From Pseudomonas akapageensis (GTDB lineage Bacteria > Pseudomonadota > Gammaproteobacteria > Pseudomonadales > Pseudomonadaceae): DNA of 64,000 nt. The stretch is from NCBI RefSeq assembly GCF_011355085.1, contig NZ_VXCP01000034.1, positions 1 through 64,000 on the forward strand. Reading direction: 5' to 3'. Below the pieces are notes generated by a model, which made no database searches, was not told the origin of the DNA, and worked only from the letters and a program-made list of their open reading frames with translations. The translations under genes and the position numbers were made by a program. This document shows, in pieces, positions 24,893-35,263 of the stretch. Each line of letters begins with the position of its first letter. The stretch's first letter is position 1.

Positions 24893-25588
24893 ATGAGTCG
24901 GTTGCTTTCTCTTCTTGCCCTGGGTGGGGTCGTGTTGCTGGCAGGCTGTGTCAGCCCGCCGCCCAAGCCGAACGACCCTTACTATGCTCCGGTGTTGCCG
25001 CGCACGCCGCTGCCGGCATCGGCCAGCAACGGTTCGATCTATCAGGCCGGTTTCGAGCAGAACCTGTATGGCGACCGCAAGGCCTTCCGGGTCGGTGACA
25101 TCATTACCATCACCCTCAATGAGCGGACCCAGGCGAGCAAGAATGCCAACTCGCAACTGGCCAAGGACAGCAAGGCCGAGATCGGCCTGACGTCACTGTT
25201 CGGCTCCAGCGCCACCACCAACAATCCGTTCGGCGATGGCGACCTGAGCCTGAGTGCCGCCTACAACGGCAACCGCGCGACCAAGGGTGACAGCAAGGCG
25301 GCCCAGGGCAATACCTTGACCGGTTCGGTCACGGTGACGGTGGCCGATGTGTTGCCCAACGGCATTCTCTCCGTACGTGGCGAAAAGTGGATGACCCTCA
25401 ATACCGGTGACGAGCTGGTGCGTATTGCCGGCCTGATTCGCGCCGATGACATCAGCACCGACAACACCGTACCGTCGACCCGGGTCGCCGATGCGCGCAT
25501 TACCTATTCCGGCACCGGCGCCTTCGCCGATGCAAGCCAGCCTGGCTGGTTGGACCGCTTCTTCCTCAGCCCGCTCTGGCCTTTCTAG
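24893..25588 (+). CDS. flgH: Flagellar L-ring lipoprotein FlgH
   Basis: A 231-residue outer-membrane lipoprotein. The lipobox LLAGC is at about residues 15-19, so cysteine 19 is the lipidated residue. Downstream are the family segments FRVGDIITITLNERTQASKNAN and MTLNTGDELVRIAGLIRADDI. It forms the L ring around the rod. flgI begins immediately at its stop codon. Confidence 0.97.
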   Translation: MSRLLSLLALGGVVLLAGCVSPPPKPNDPYYAPVLPRTPLPASASNGSIYQAGFEQNLYGDRKAFRVGDIITITLNERTQASKNANSQLAKDSKAEIGLTSLFGSSATTNNPFGDGDLSLSAAYNGNRATKGDSKAAQGNTLTGSVTVTVADVLPNGILSVRGEKWMTLNTGDELVRIAGLIRADDISTDNTVPSTRVADARITYSGTGAFADASQPGWLDRFFLSPLWPF

Positions 25589-25594
25589 GTGCCG

Positions 25595-26710
25595 ATGACC
25601 ATGCTCAATTTCAAGCACCTGCTGGCTGCGGCATTGCTGTTGTCTGCAGCCTTTTCGGCCCAGGCCGAGCGGCTCAAGGACATTGCCAGTATTTCCGGCG
25701 TGCGCAGCAACCAGTTGATCGGCTATGGCCTGGTGGTGGGGCTCAACGGCACGGGTGACCAGACCACCCAGACCCCGTTCACCCTGCAGACCTTCAACAA
25801 CATGCTCTCGCAGTTCGGCATCAAGGTGCCGCCGGGGTCCGGCAACGTGCAATTGAAGAACGTGGCCGCCGTATCGATCCATGCAGACCTGCCGGCATTC
25901 GCCAAGCCGGGGCAGGTGATCGATGTGACGGTGTCGTCCATCGGTAACTCCAAGAGCCTGCGCGGCGGCAGCCTGCTGATGACTCAGCTCAAGGGTATCG
26001 ACGGCAACGTCTACGCCATTGCCCAGGGCAACCTGGTGGTCGGTGGCTTCGATGCCGAAGGTCGCGATGGCTCCAAGATCACGGTCAACGTGCCGTCGGC
26101 CGGGCGTATTCCCGGTGGTGCCTCGGTCGAGCGTGCCGTGCCCAGTGGTTTCAACCAGGGCAACAGTCTGACGCTGAACCTCAACCGTCCGGACTTCACC
26201 ACCGCCAAGCGCATCGTCGACAAGGTCAATAACCTGCTCGGACCAGGCGTGGCCCAGGCCATCGACGGCGGTTCCGTCCGTGTGACCGCGCCACTGGACC
26301 CAAGCCAGCGGGTCGATTACCTGTCGCTGCTGGAAAACCTGGAAATCGATCCGGGCCAGGCCGTGGCCAAGGTCATCATCAATTCGCGCACCGGGACCAT
26401 CGTCATTGGCCAGAACGTCAAGGTGTCGCCGGCAGCGGTGACCCATGGCAGCCTGACCGTGACCATCACCGAAGACCCGATCGTCAGCCAGCCGGGCGCG
26501 TTCTCCAATGGCCAGACGGCCGTGGTACCGCGTTCCAAGGTCAATGCCGAGCAGGAAGCCAAGCCGATGTTCAAGTTTGGCCCCGGCACGACCCTCGACG
26601 AAATCGTGCGGGCGGTCAACCAGGTCGGTGCGGCACCGAGCGACCTGATGGCGATTCTTGAAGCCCTGAAACAGGCCGGCGCCTTGCAAGCCGACCTGAT
26701 CGTGATTTGA
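25595..26710 (+). CDS. flgI: Flagellar P-ring protein FlgI
   Basis: A periplasmic ring protein of about 371 residues with a signal peptide (LLAAALLLSAAFSAQA). The mature protein begins with the family hallmark ERLKDIASISGVRSNQLIGYGLVVGLNGTGD. The start is ambiguous: GTG 25589, ATG 25595 and ATG 25601 are all in frame, with AGGTG at 25587-25591 best spaced for 25601. The difference is only within the signal peptide. FlgA assists its assembly. Confidence 0.96.
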   Translation: MTMLNFKHLLAAALLLSAAFSAQAERLKDIASISGVRSNQLIGYGLVVGLNGTGDQTTQTPFTLQTFNNMLSQFGIKVPPGSGNVQLKNVAAVSIHADLPAFAKPGQVIDVTVSSIGNSKSLRGGSLLMTQLKGIDGNVYAIAQGNLVVGGFDAEGRDGSKITVNVPSAGRIPGGASVERAVPSGFNQGNSLTLNLNRPDFTTAKRIVDKVNNLLGPGVAQAIDGGSVRVTAPLDPSQRVDYLSLLENLEIDPGQAVAKVIINSRTGTIVIGQNVKVSPAAVTHGSLTVTITEDPIVSQPGAFSNGQTAVVPRSKVNAEQEAKPMFKFGPGTTLDEIVRAVNQVGAAPSDLMAILEALKQAGALQADLIVI

Positions 26711-26719
26711 GGTAGCGCT

Positions 26720-27931
26720 GTGGACATGCCAAAGGGGGGAGTTTCCCGGGGTGCCGACAGCGGCGCCTACACCGACCTCAATCGACTGAGTTCGTTGAAG
26801 GTCGGCGATCGCGACAGTGACGCCAACCTGCGCAAGGTGGCCCAGGAGTTCGAGTCGCTGTTCCTGGGCGAGATGCTCAAGTCGATGCGTTCGGCCAATG
26901 ACGTGCTTGCCAAGGACAACCCGCTCAACACCGAAACCACCAAGCAGTATCAGCAGATGTACGACCAGCAACTGTCGGTCAGCCTCTCGAAAGAGGGCGG
27001 CGGTATCGGCCTGCAGGACGTGCTCATGCGTCAGCTGTCCAAGAACAAGGCGCACACGGCAGCGCCCACCAGTGACAAGCTCACCCACGTGGAGCCGGCC
27101 CAGCGTCCGCTCTGGGCCACCCGCAGTAGCGCAGCTGACAGCAAGGCCAGGGACGGTGTGCAGACCGCCCGCAACGACATGGCATTGCTCAATCAGCGAC
27201 GCCTGTCCCTGCCGAGCAAGCTCACCGATCGCCTGCTGGCGGGCATCGTGCCCTCGGCGTCCGGCGATGCCGCGGCCACCGCGAACAAGCACCTCGACAC
27301 TGCCGGCGTCAGCCGCAGCGATGTGGTCAAGGGCAATTGGGAGCCGGCGCGAACCTTTGCGGCGCCGACCTCCTCGATGCGCATTCTGGGGCGCAGCATC
27401 GCCCAGCCGCCATTGGCCCCCGGCAAGAAAGCCTTCGGCTCGCCCGACGAATTCGTCGCCACGATGCTGCCAATGGCCAAGGAGGCGGCCGCGCGCATTG
27501 GTGTCGATCCGACCGTGTTGGTGGCTCAGGCCGCGCTGGAAACCGGTTGGGGCAAGTCGGTCATGCGCCAGGACGACGGCAGCAGCAGTCATAACCTGTT
27601 CGGCATCAAGGCCACCGGCAATTGGCAGGGTGGCCAGGCACGGGCAATCACCAGCGAATTCCGCGATGGGCAGATGGTCCGCGAGACCGCCGACTTCCGC
27701 TCCTACGACTCTTATCAGGACAGCTTCCATGACCTGGTGACCCTGCTGCAGAGCAACGATCGCTATCAAGAAGTGCTCAAGTCGGCCGATAAACCGGAAC
27801 AGTTTGTACGCGAGTTGCAAAAAGCCGGGTACGCGACCGACCCGGACTATGCCAGCAAGATTTCGCAGATAGCCAAGCAAATGAAGTCCTACCAGAGCTT
27901 TGCGGCGGCAGGCACTTCCACGAATTTATAA
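26720..27931 (+). CDS. flgJ: Flagellar rod assembly muramidase FlgJ
   Basis: A 403-residue dual protein. The N-terminal rod-scaffold domain (about 30-100) has VAQEFESLFLGEMLKSMRSAND. The C-terminal glucosaminidase domain (about 245-395) that opens peptidoglycan for the rod has AALETGWGKS with the catalytic glutamate and HNLFGIKA. The 140-residue linker is long and lacks conserved motifs. GTG 26720 is well spaced from GAGG; ATG 26726 is an alternative. Confidence 0.96.
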   Translation: MDMPKGGVSRGADSGAYTDLNRLSSLKVGDRDSDANLRKVAQEFESLFLGEMLKSMRSANDVLAKDNPLNTETTKQYQQMYDQQLSVSLSKEGGGIGLQDVLMRQLSKNKAHTAAPTSDKLTHVEPAQRPLWATRSSAADSKARDGVQTARNDMALLNQRRLSLPSKLTDRLLAGIVPSASGDAAATANKHLDTAGVSRSDVVKGNWEPARTFAAPTSSMRILGRSIAQPPLAPGKKAFGSPDEFVATMLPMAKEAAARIGVDPTVLVAQAALETGWGKSVMRQDDGSSSHNLFGIKATGNWQGGQARAITSEFRDGQMVRETADFRSYDSYQDSFHDLVTLLQSNDRYQEVLKSADKPEQFVRELQKAGYATDPDYASKISQIAKQMKSYQSFAAAGTSTNL

Positions 27932-27941
27932 GGTTTGAACC

Positions 27942-29987
27942 ATGGCGAGTTTGATCAACATCGGGATGTCGGGTTTGGGTGCGAACCAGTCGGCCCTGCA
28001 CACCATTGGCAACAACATTGCCAACGCTGATGTCTCCGGCTATTCGCGCCAGCAAACCGTCCAGAGCACCAAAGGGTCGCTGCAGAACGGGCAGGTATTC
28101 GTAGGCACAGGCACCACCCTTGCGGACGTGCGCAGGGTCTATAACGTTTTCCTCGACAATCAGCTGCGCACCAGTACGTCGTTGGATGCCGACACCACGG
28201 CCTTTCTCGATCAGGTCGCGCCGCTCGACAAGTTGCTCTCCGACACCAGCACCGGCATCACCGGCGCGCTGCAGGGTTTCTTCACCGCACTGCAGGGCGC
28301 GTCGGCCAAGCCGACCGAAGATGCCTCTCGGCAGTTGTTGCTCAGCAGCGCAGAAACGTTGAGCAAACGCTTCAATTCGATAGCCAGCCAATTGAGCGAA
28401 CAGAACAGCAACCTCAATGGCAACCTGGCGTCGATGGCCAGTCAGGTGAACAAGTTGACGGCGTCCATTGCCCAGTTCAACGATCAGATCAGCAGGGTCA
28501 GCGCTGTCAATGGCAGCCCCAACGACCTGCTCGATGCGCGCAACGAAGCGGTGCGCCAGCTTTCCGAATTGATCGGCTCCCAAGTGGTCGAGCGTGACGG
28601 CAACTTCGATGTCTACCTCAGCAACGGTCAGCCGCTGGTCATGGGCAATACGTTCAACACCTTGAGCGTGGCGCCGGGCGCGACCGACCCAAGCCACGCC
28701 ACTATTCAGTTGAATCGTGGCCAGACGACCATGGACGTGACCTCGACCGTCACCGGTGGTTCGATCGGCGGCTTGCTGCGCTACCGCAATGAAGTGCTTG
28801 ACTCGGCCAGCAATGAGCTGGGACGAGTGGCGCTGGTGTTGGCTGACCGCATCAACAGTCAGCTGGCTCAAGGGATCGACAAGAATGGGGAGTTCGGGTC
28901 CTCTCTGTTCGGTGACATCAATAGTGCCGCCCTGGTCTCCCAGCGCAGCATTGCCAAGGCCGGCAACAGTGCCGGCTCAGGCAATCTCGATGTGAGCATC
29001 TCCGACACCAGCAAACTGACCACCAATGATTACCAGGTGACCTTTACCAGTGCGACTGGCTACAGCGTCAAGCGTCTGCCCGATGGCACCAACATGGGCA
29101 GCTACGATCTGAGCACTACGCCACCGCCGGTCATCGACGGTTTCAGTCTCAAGCTCAATGGCGGCGCACTGAGCGCCGGCGACAGTTTCAAAATTACCCC
29201 GACGCGTTCGGCCGCCGCCGATATCCGCACGGTACTGACCGATCCGAAGAAGATCGCCCTGGCAGGCCCGTTGACGGCAGTCAGTGGCTCCGGCAATGCC
29301 GGTACCGGCACCATTACCCAGCCGGTGCTGACGTCGAAGCTGGATATCTACAACCCGACCGCGCAGCTGCAATTGCAGACCGGCCTGAAGTACTCGACGC
29401 CGGTGAAACTGGTGTTCGGTGACGACACGCTCAGCCCGCAGGGCTACGAACTGTTCGATGCAAAGGGCAACAGCCTCGGTACCGGCAATATCCTGCCTGG
29501 CCAGAGCAACACCCTGAGTCTCAACGTACCGATGGTCGATGCCAGCGGCAACCCGATCATGAACGGTGCCGTGCAGCAGACTTACAGTTTTGAAATGACT
29601 GTCGGTGGCGTTCCGAAGACCAACGACAGCTACACCATTTCGTTGACCGGCGCAGGTTCGGCGGACAACCGCAACGCGCTGTCCACTCTCGAGCTGCAGA
29701 CCAAGGCAACCGTCGATATCTCGTCGACCAACAAGGGCGTAAGCCTCACTGATGCCTATGGCAAGCTGGTGGAGAATGTCGGTGGCAAGGCCAAGCAAGG
29801 CCAGATGGACAGCGCGGCGACTGGTGCAATCCTGACCCAGGCCAAGAGCGCTCGTGAATCGGTGTCCGGTGTCGATCTGGACGAAGAGACCGGTAACCTC
29901 ATCAAGTATCAGCAGTACTACACCGCGTCGTCGCAGATCATCAAGGCGGCTCAGGATATTTTCAACACGCTGATCAGCAGCCTTTAA
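27942..29987 (+). CDS. flgK: Flagellar hook-filament junction protein FlgK (HAP1)
   Basis: A 681-residue junction protein. The N-terminal ASLINIGMSGLGANQSALHTIGNNIANADVSGYSRQ and the C-terminal GVDLDEETGNLIKYQQYYTASSQIIKAAQDIFNTLI match the family. The large central part (about 330-560) is extra surface domain typical of Pseudomonas. It is exported with FlgN as chaperone. It begins 10 bp after flgJ. Confidence 0.97.
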   Translation: MASLINIGMSGLGANQSALHTIGNNIANADVSGYSRQQTVQSTKGSLQNGQVFVGTGTTLADVRRVYNVFLDNQLRTSTSLDADTTAFLDQVAPLDKLLSDTSTGITGALQGFFTALQGASAKPTEDASRQLLLSSAETLSKRFNSIASQLSEQNSNLNGNLASMASQVNKLTASIAQFNDQISRVSAVNGSPNDLLDARNEAVRQLSELIGSQVVERDGNFDVYLSNGQPLVMGNTFNTLSVAPGATDPSHATIQLNRGQTTMDVTSTVTGGSIGGLLRYRNEVLDSASNELGRVALVLADRINSQLAQGIDKNGEFGSSLFGDINSAALVSQRSIAKAGNSAGSGNLDVSISDTSKLTTNDYQVTFTSATGYSVKRLPDGTNMGSYDLSTTPPPVIDGFSLKLNGGALSAGDSFKITPTRSAAADIRTVLTDPKKIALAGPLTAVSGSGNAGTGTITQPVLTSKLDIYNPTAQLQLQTGLKYSTPVKLVFGDDTLSPQGYELFDAKGNSLGTGNILPGQSNTLSLNVPMVDASGNPIMNGAVQQTYSFEMTVGGVPKTNDSYTISLTGAGSADNRNALSTLELQTKATVDISSTNKGVSLTDAYGKLVENVGGKAKQGQMDSAATGAILTQAKSARESVSGVDLDEETGNLIKYQQYYTASSQIIKAAQDIFNTLISSL

Positions 29988-30000
29988 GGAGCCGTAGCCA

Positions 30001-31569
30001 GTGCGTATTTCCACTTCCCAGTTTTACGAGTCCAGCGCGGCCAACTACCAGCGTAACTATGCCAAGCTGATCAAGACCAACGACGAGGCCTCCAGTCAGG
30101 TCCGCATCAATACTGCCGCCGACGATCCGGTAGGCGCTGCACGCCTGCTTCAGTTGGACCGGCAAAGTTCGATGCTGAAGCAGTATGACACCAACATCAC
30201 CAGCATCAGAAATAGCCTCGGCCAGTCAGAGTCGGTGCTCAACTCCATCAATAATGTGTTGCAGCGTGCAAACGAATTGGCCCTCGGTGCCGGCAACGCC
30301 GGTTACACCGATGACGAGCGCAAGGCCAACGCCACTGAGTTGGGCAAGCTTGAAGAACAGTTGTATAGCCTGATGAACAGTCGTGACGAGAACGGTCAAT
30401 ACCTGTTTGCCGGCTCCAGGACTGATACCGCGCCGTTCGTGCGCAATGCCGATGGCAGTTACAGCTATCAGGGTGACCAGTCCACCCTGGATCTGCAAGT
30501 CGGCGACATGATGTCGATGGCCAGCAGCGAAAGTGGCTGGAGTGTCTTCGAGCAGGCGCTCAATACCAGTCGCAGCCAGACTACCCTGACCGCGCCGGCG
30601 GTCGATGACGGTCGCGTGGCCCTGTCCAATGGTCAGGTGTCGGGGAGCGTGTCCTACAACGACCGCTTCCGTAGTGGCGAGCCGTACACCGTTACCTTCC
30701 TGAGCAGCACCCAGTTCAAGATCACCGATGCGGCGAACAACGACGTTACCGCCGACGCGACCAACGCCGGGACATTCGATCCGGCGAACGTCGGTGGTTC
30801 GATGGTGAGCTTTCGCGGGGTCGACCTGCGCCTGAACATCAACCTGCAACCGGGCGACACCAATCCTGACGCAGTGATTGCCGGCCACAGCTTCCAGCTG
30901 TCGGCCAAGGCCGATACCATTTCCGGTACGCGCAGTCCGGGCAACCCGTCGACCGCTCAGATCAGCGGCACCAGCATCGGCAACCAGGCGCAATACAACA
31001 GCACCTTCCCCAACGGCGGTGCGATCCTCAAGTTCACCAGTGCCACCAATTACGAGCTGTACGCCCAACCGTTGACCGCCGACAGCAAGCCGGTGGGCAC
31101 CGGAACCCTGGCCGGTTCTACCGCTTCGGTTGCCGGTGTCGATTTCAACTTCACGGGGGCACCGGCCAACGGTGACCAGTATGTGGTGAAGGTCAACACC
31201 CATCAGACCCAGAATATCCTCGATACGGTCAGCCAATTGCGCAAGGCGCTTGAAGCGCCGGTCGACGGTTCCGAAGCGGCCAGTCAGCAATTACGCGCGA
31301 ACCTGGACTCGGCCATTGCCAACCTGGGCAGCGGCATGAATCAGGTGTCCACCTCGATCACCTCGGTCGGTGCCCGGGGCAAAACATTGGATATCCAGGC
31401 TGAAACCAACGAGAGCCTGAGTATTGCCAACACCACCACCCAGTCCTCGATCCGTGACTCGGATCCGGCCGAGGTGCTGATTCGCCTGAACCTGCAGACG
31501 ACCATGTTGCAGGCTGCGCAACTGGCGTTCAGCAAGATCAGTCAGCTGAATCTGTTCAACCGCCTTTAA
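30001..31569 (+). CDS. flgL: Flagellar hook-filament junction protein FlgL (HAP3)
   Basis: A 522-residue protein that links hook and filament. Flagellin-like ends are seen: MRISTSQFYESSAANYQRNYAKL at the N-terminus and LIRLNLQTTMLQAAQLAFSKISQLNLFNRL at the C-terminus. It is considerably longer than the enterobacterial form (about 317) because of a central surface insert (about 180-400). It starts at GTG 30001, preceded by AAGGAG overlapping the flgK stop. Confidence 0.96.
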   Translation: MRISTSQFYESSAANYQRNYAKLIKTNDEASSQVRINTAADDPVGAARLLQLDRQSSMLKQYDTNITSIRNSLGQSESVLNSINNVLQRANELALGAGNAGYTDDERKANATELGKLEEQLYSLMNSRDENGQYLFAGSRTDTAPFVRNADGSYSYQGDQSTLDLQVGDMMSMASSESGWSVFEQALNTSRSQTTLTAPAVDDGRVALSNGQVSGSVSYNDRFRSGEPYTVTFLSSTQFKITDAANNDVTADATNAGTFDPANVGGSMVSFRGVDLRLNINLQPGDTNPDAVIAGHSFQLSAKADTISGTRSPGNPSTAQISGTSIGNQAQYNSTFPNGGAILKFTSATNYELYAQPLTADSKPVGTGTLAGSTASVAGVDFNFTGAPANGDQYVVKVNTHQTQNILDTVSQLRKALEAPVDGSEAASQQLRANLDSAIANLGSGMNQVSTSITSVGARGKTLDIQAETNESLSIANTTTQSSIRDSDPAEVLIRLNLQTTMLQAAQLAFSKISQLNLFNRL

Positions 31570-31579
31570 GCTTCAATCT

Positions 31580-31624
31580 CCTGCCTGTGGCGCCAAATAG
31601 CGTTGCAGGCAGGCTGCCCTTTTT
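31580..31624 (+). terminator. Probable terminator after flgL
   Basis: CCTGCCTG (31580-31587) pairs with CAGGCAGG (31606-31613), and a run of five T ends at 31624 after CTGCCC. It is weaker than the other terminators here, because six bases separate stem and T-run, and may allow read-through into the glycosylation genes. Confidence 0.5.
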
Positions 31625-31681
31625 CGCGGTCATGGTTGCTCTGCTTCTCTGTGCAGCAGTCGCCGGTCAAGAGTTTGTGTC

Positions 31682-34600
31682 GTGAATCCAGCACCTTTAG
31701 TCAGTCTTGTCATTCCTGCCTTCAATCCACGCTTCTTCCGTGCAGCGCTGGTCAGCGCGCTAAGCCAGAGCTATGACAACCTAGAAGTCATTGTCTGCGA
31801 CGATAGTCGCGGCGATGAGATCAAGGGCATAGTCGAGTCGCTGGAGCCGCTTTCGCGCTTCCCCTTGCGTTATTTGCACAACCCTCGAGCGCTGGGGTTT
31901 GCCGGTAATCTGCTTCGTGGCATGGAAGAGGCCGAGGGCCAGTACCTCAAGTTCCTCTGTGACGATGATCGTCTACTGGCCGATTGCATTGCTCGTCAGG
32001 TGCAATTGTTCGAGGCGCACGCGGACGTCAGCCTGGTGGGAGCCAAGCGCTTCCTGACCGACGCCGATGAACACATTCTGCCCCAGCGCCTGGAAAGCTG
32101 TTCGGTGACTTACGGCGATACGCTGTTCCATGGTGACGACCTGCTGGACTTCTTCGAGACCCGCCAGCTCAATTTCATCGGTGGCTTGAGCAACGTCCTG
32201 ATGCGCAGTTGCGATGTACGCGAACTGTTGCCGGTACTGGCGGGGCAGGGCTTCGCCGCCTTGCTCGATTTTGCCCTGTTCATCTGCCTGCTGAGCCGTG
32301 GCCACCTGGCCGTGACTGCGCAGTTGCAGAGCGTGGAGCGGATTCATCCTGATCAGCTCAAGCGCACACCTGCACTGCTCGCCAGCGTTGCCAGCGAGGC
32401 TGAGTGGTTGCGGCAGATGATTGCCGCGCGCGCGGGCGAGCGCGAACCGTTCTCAGGCTGGGTGCGAATCCGCCTCCCAGTGGCCGGCGATACCCGGCAG
32501 GAATGGGAAAACCTGTTTCTTATCCACGTTTTGCGCGGGCTGCAGGCCATTCACGAGTCCAAGGTCGGCAGTGACAGCGACAGTTTTTCCGAGCTGTACG
32601 CGCAGTGGCTGGCGTGCCGCCAGGATCCTGTTGTGTTGCGCAAGCTCATGCGCCTGAGCGAGCACTGGCCAATACGGCCAAAAATGCTGCCGGTGGTCAT
32701 CGATAGCGAAGGCGATGCCAGGGCGTTGCGCTTGACCCTGGACAGCATTGCCGGCCAATGCTACCCCGCCGAGGCGGTGTTGGTACTCAGCGCCTGCGAT
32801 TTGCCGAACAGTATCGACGGCAAGGTCATTACGCTGCCGTTGCAGGCTGATTGGGCGCAGCAGCTCAACGGTCTGCTGCCGCAACTGGAAGGCGTCGACT
32901 GGTTCTACCTGCTGCGAGCCGGCGACCGGCTCAACGATTTCACTCTGATGTTGCTGGCTGAGCGCATCGTCGCTCGCCCGCACATTGCCTGCTGCTACGG
33001 CGACGAGGGTGGGCTGCTCGATGGCGTTTCGGTGGAGCCGGTGTTCAAGCCGGACTTCAACCTCGATCTGCTGCGGGCCTACCCGTACACCGGCCGGGCC
33101 TTGGCCTTCGCGCGCGAACACGTTCTGCAGCAAGGTGGTTTCAACCTTGACTACACCGAACTGGGACCGCAGGACCTGCTCTGGCGCCTGATGGAAAACC
33201 TCGGCCCGCAGGCTATCGAACATGTGCCTGAAGTGTTGCTCGAATCCTCTTTCAGCTATGCCGCCTGGCTCTCGTCACCGGCGGTGGTCGGGGAGAGTGC
33301 GCGCCTGCTGGAAGCGCACTTGCAGCGTATGGGCGTGGATTACAGCTTGCGCGACGCTGGCGCCAGTGCGATCAACCATATCCAATACCAGCATTCGCAA
33401 CGGCCGTTGGTGTCCATCGTGATCGGTGTGCGCGATCAATTGCCTGCGCTGGAGCGCTGCCTGGAAACGCTGTTTGCCAACACTGCCTACAAACATTACG
33501 AAGTGCTGATCGTCGATAATGCCAGTGTCGAGGCTCAAACCCGGCAGTGGCTGACGGCGATGCAGCAGTTGGGCAGCGATACCTTGCGTGTGTTGAGCTG
33601 TGAGCAGGAGCTGAATTTTGCAGCCCTGCAGAACCTGGCGGCGCGCGAGGCACGAGGCGATTATCTGTTGATGCTCAACCCGCACGCTGTGGTTACTCGC
33701 GGCGACTGGCTCGACGCCTTGCTCAACCATGGTCAGCGCGCCGAAGTCGGCGTTGTCGGTGCCAAGCTGTGCAATGCCGACGGCCTGGTGCTGCATGCCG
33801 GTGGCGTACTCGGCTTGCGGGGCGTGATCGGCTCGCCGTTCATGGGCGAGGCCATGCAGGCGGGCGGCTACATGCAGCGCCTGCAAGTGCCCCAGGACCT
33901 GTCGGCAGTCGGTGCTGATTGCCTGCTGGTGCGTAAACAGATTTTCGATGCCGTCGGTGGGCTGGATGAGGCCACGTTCACTGTGGCGTTCAGCGAGGTC
34001 GACCTGAGTTTGCGGGTTCGCGATGCCGGTTATCTCGTGGTCTGGACGCCGGAAGCGCAATTGGTCCTGGACAGCCCGCCCGGCGTTCTGCCGGACCCAG
34101 ACCAGGAAGCACTGCGCCAACAGCGATTGGCCGAACAGCACGAGTCAATCCAGCGCAAGTGGATGCCGATCATTGCGCGCGACCCTGCCTACAACCTCAA
34201 CCTCAGCCTCAGTGCATCCAGTTACTGCCTGGAGCCAGGGTTGCGCGCTGGCTGGACGCCGTTCGTGGGGCGATCGTTGCCCCATGTGCTGGCGCTGCCG
34301 ATGAACAAATCGGCGGTTGGGCATTACCGGGTATTGCAGCCATTGCATGAACTGGAAGCGGCAGGTTGGGTTACCGAGCAGCAGTATTTCGAAATTCCGA
34401 CCAGTATTGAGCTTGAGCGCTGCTCGCCTGACGTGGTGATCCTGCAAGGCCGTTATACCGAGGGTTTCGTCAAGGAAATCGAGCGGCTGAAGACCTATTC
34501 GAAAGGATTCTGCATCTACGAGCTCGATGATTATGTGATCAAGGTGCCGAAGAAGAACGGTCACCTCAAGCACACCCCTCGCGACCTCGAAGGCTCGCTG

Positions 34601-35263
34601 CGCCGCGGTATTGCCCGTTGCGACCGCCTGGTGGTCTCGACCCAGCCGTTGGCCGACGCCCTGTCCGACTCCCATCATGACATTCGTGTGGTGCCGAACA
34701 TGCTGGCCCAGCAATTGTGGACCGGTTTGCGCAGCCAGCGTCGTGCTTCGAGCAAGCCGCGCGTGGGTTGGGGCGGTGGCACCAGCCATACCGGCGACCT
34801 GGAAGTCATCGCCGAAGTGGTCAAGGCTTTGGCCAAGGATGTCGAGTGGGTCTTCTTCGGCATGTGCCCGCCGGAACTGCGTCCGTACGTCCATGAGTTC
34901 CATCCTCCGGTGGCGCTGGAGGTTTACCCGGCGAAGTTGGCCAGTCTCAATCTGGACCTGGCACTGGCTCCACTGGAGTACCACATTTTCAACGACTGCA
35001 AGAGCAATCTGCGCTTGCTCGAGTACGGCGCCTGCGGCTATCCGGTGATCGTCACCGATACCCAGGCCTACCGTGGCTATCTGCCGTGTACCCGGATCAA
35101 GACCAACACGACCGAGGAGTGGCTGGATGCGATCCGCATGCACCTGGCCGATCCTGATGCCAGCTACAGCATGGGCGATCACTTGCGCGAGGAAGTGTTG
35201 CGCGACTATGTACTGCGCGCCGATAACGTCCAGCACTGGTACAACGGCTGGATGCCGGATTGA
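31682..35263 (+). CDS. Large multidomain glycosyltransferase (flagellin glycosylation)
   Basis: A 1193-residue cytoplasmic protein with four parts. Residues about 5-230 form a GT2 domain (PLVSLVIPAFN, acidic LCDDDRLL at 92-99). About 340-560 is a divergent GT2-like segment. About 575-850 is another GT2 domain (VSIVIGVRD, LIVDNAS) in which the expected DxD place reads LNPHAV. About 870-1193 is a GT4/GT1-like B-fold (FCIYELDD, VGWGGGTSHTGD, SNLRLLEYGACGYPVIV). It starts at GTG 31682. Position between flgL and fliC is where Pseudomonas keeps flagellin glycosyltransferases. It could build several linkages of one glycan. Confidence 0.85.
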   Translation: MNPAPLVSLVIPAFNPRFFRAALVSALSQSYDNLEVIVCDDSRGDEIKGIVESLEPLSRFPLRYLHNPRALGFAGNLLRGMEEAEGQYLKFLCDDDRLLADCIARQVQLFEAHADVSLVGAKRFLTDADEHILPQRLESCSVTYGDTLFHGDDLLDFFETRQLNFIGGLSNVLMRSCDVRELLPVLAGQGFAALLDFALFICLLSRGHLAVTAQLQSVERIHPDQLKRTPALLASVASEAEWLRQMIAARAGEREPFSGWVRIRLPVAGDTRQEWENLFLIHVLRGLQAIHESKVGSDSDSFSELYAQWLACRQDPVVLRKLMRLSEHWPIRPKMLPVVIDSEGDARALRLTLDSIAGQCYPAEAVLVLSACDLPNSIDGKVITLPLQADWAQQLNGLLPQLEGVDWFYLLRAGDRLNDFTLMLLAERIVARPHIACCYGDEGGLLDGVSVEPVFKPDFNLDLLRAYPYTGRALAFAREHVLQQGGFNLDYTELGPQDLLWRLMENLGPQAIEHVPEVLLESSFSYAAWLSSPAVVGESARLLEAHLQRMGVDYSLRDAGASAINHIQYQHSQRPLVSIVIGVRDQLPALERCLETLFANTAYKHYEVLIVDNASVEAQTRQWLTAMQQLGSDTLRVLSCEQELNFAALQNLAAREARGDYLLMLNPHAVVTRGDWLDALLNHGQRAEVGVVGAKLCNADGLVLHAGGVLGLRGVIGSPFMGEAMQAGGYMQRLQVPQDLSAVGADCLLVRKQIFDAVGGLDEATFTVAFSEVDLSLRVRDAGYLVVWTPEAQLVLDSPPGVLPDPDQEALRQQRLAEQHESIQRKWMPIIARDPAYNLNLSLSASSYCLEPGLRAGWTPFVGRSLPHVLALPMNKSAVGHYRVLQPLHELEAAGWVTEQQYFEIPTSIELERCSPDVVILQGRYTEGFVKEIERLKTYSKGFCIYELDDYVIKVPKKNGHLKHTPRDLEGSLRRGIARCDRLVVSTQPLADALSDSHHDIRVVPNMLAQQLWTGLRSQRRASSKPRVGWGGGTSHTGDLEVIAEVVKALAKDVEWVFFGMCPPELRPYVHEFHPPVALEVYPAKLASLNLDLALAPLEYHIFNDCKSNLRLLEYGACGYPVIVTDTQAYRGYLPCTRIKTNTTEEWLDAIRMHLADPDASYSMGDHLREEVLRDYVLRADNVQHWYNGWMPD

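Noticed and set aside
25193..27880. An 895-codon open frame on the minus strand opposite flgH, flgI and flgJ
   Set aside because: It mirrors three well-supported flagellar genes. The product is histidine/glycine/valine-rich low-quality protein without motifs, a usual effect of high GC content.
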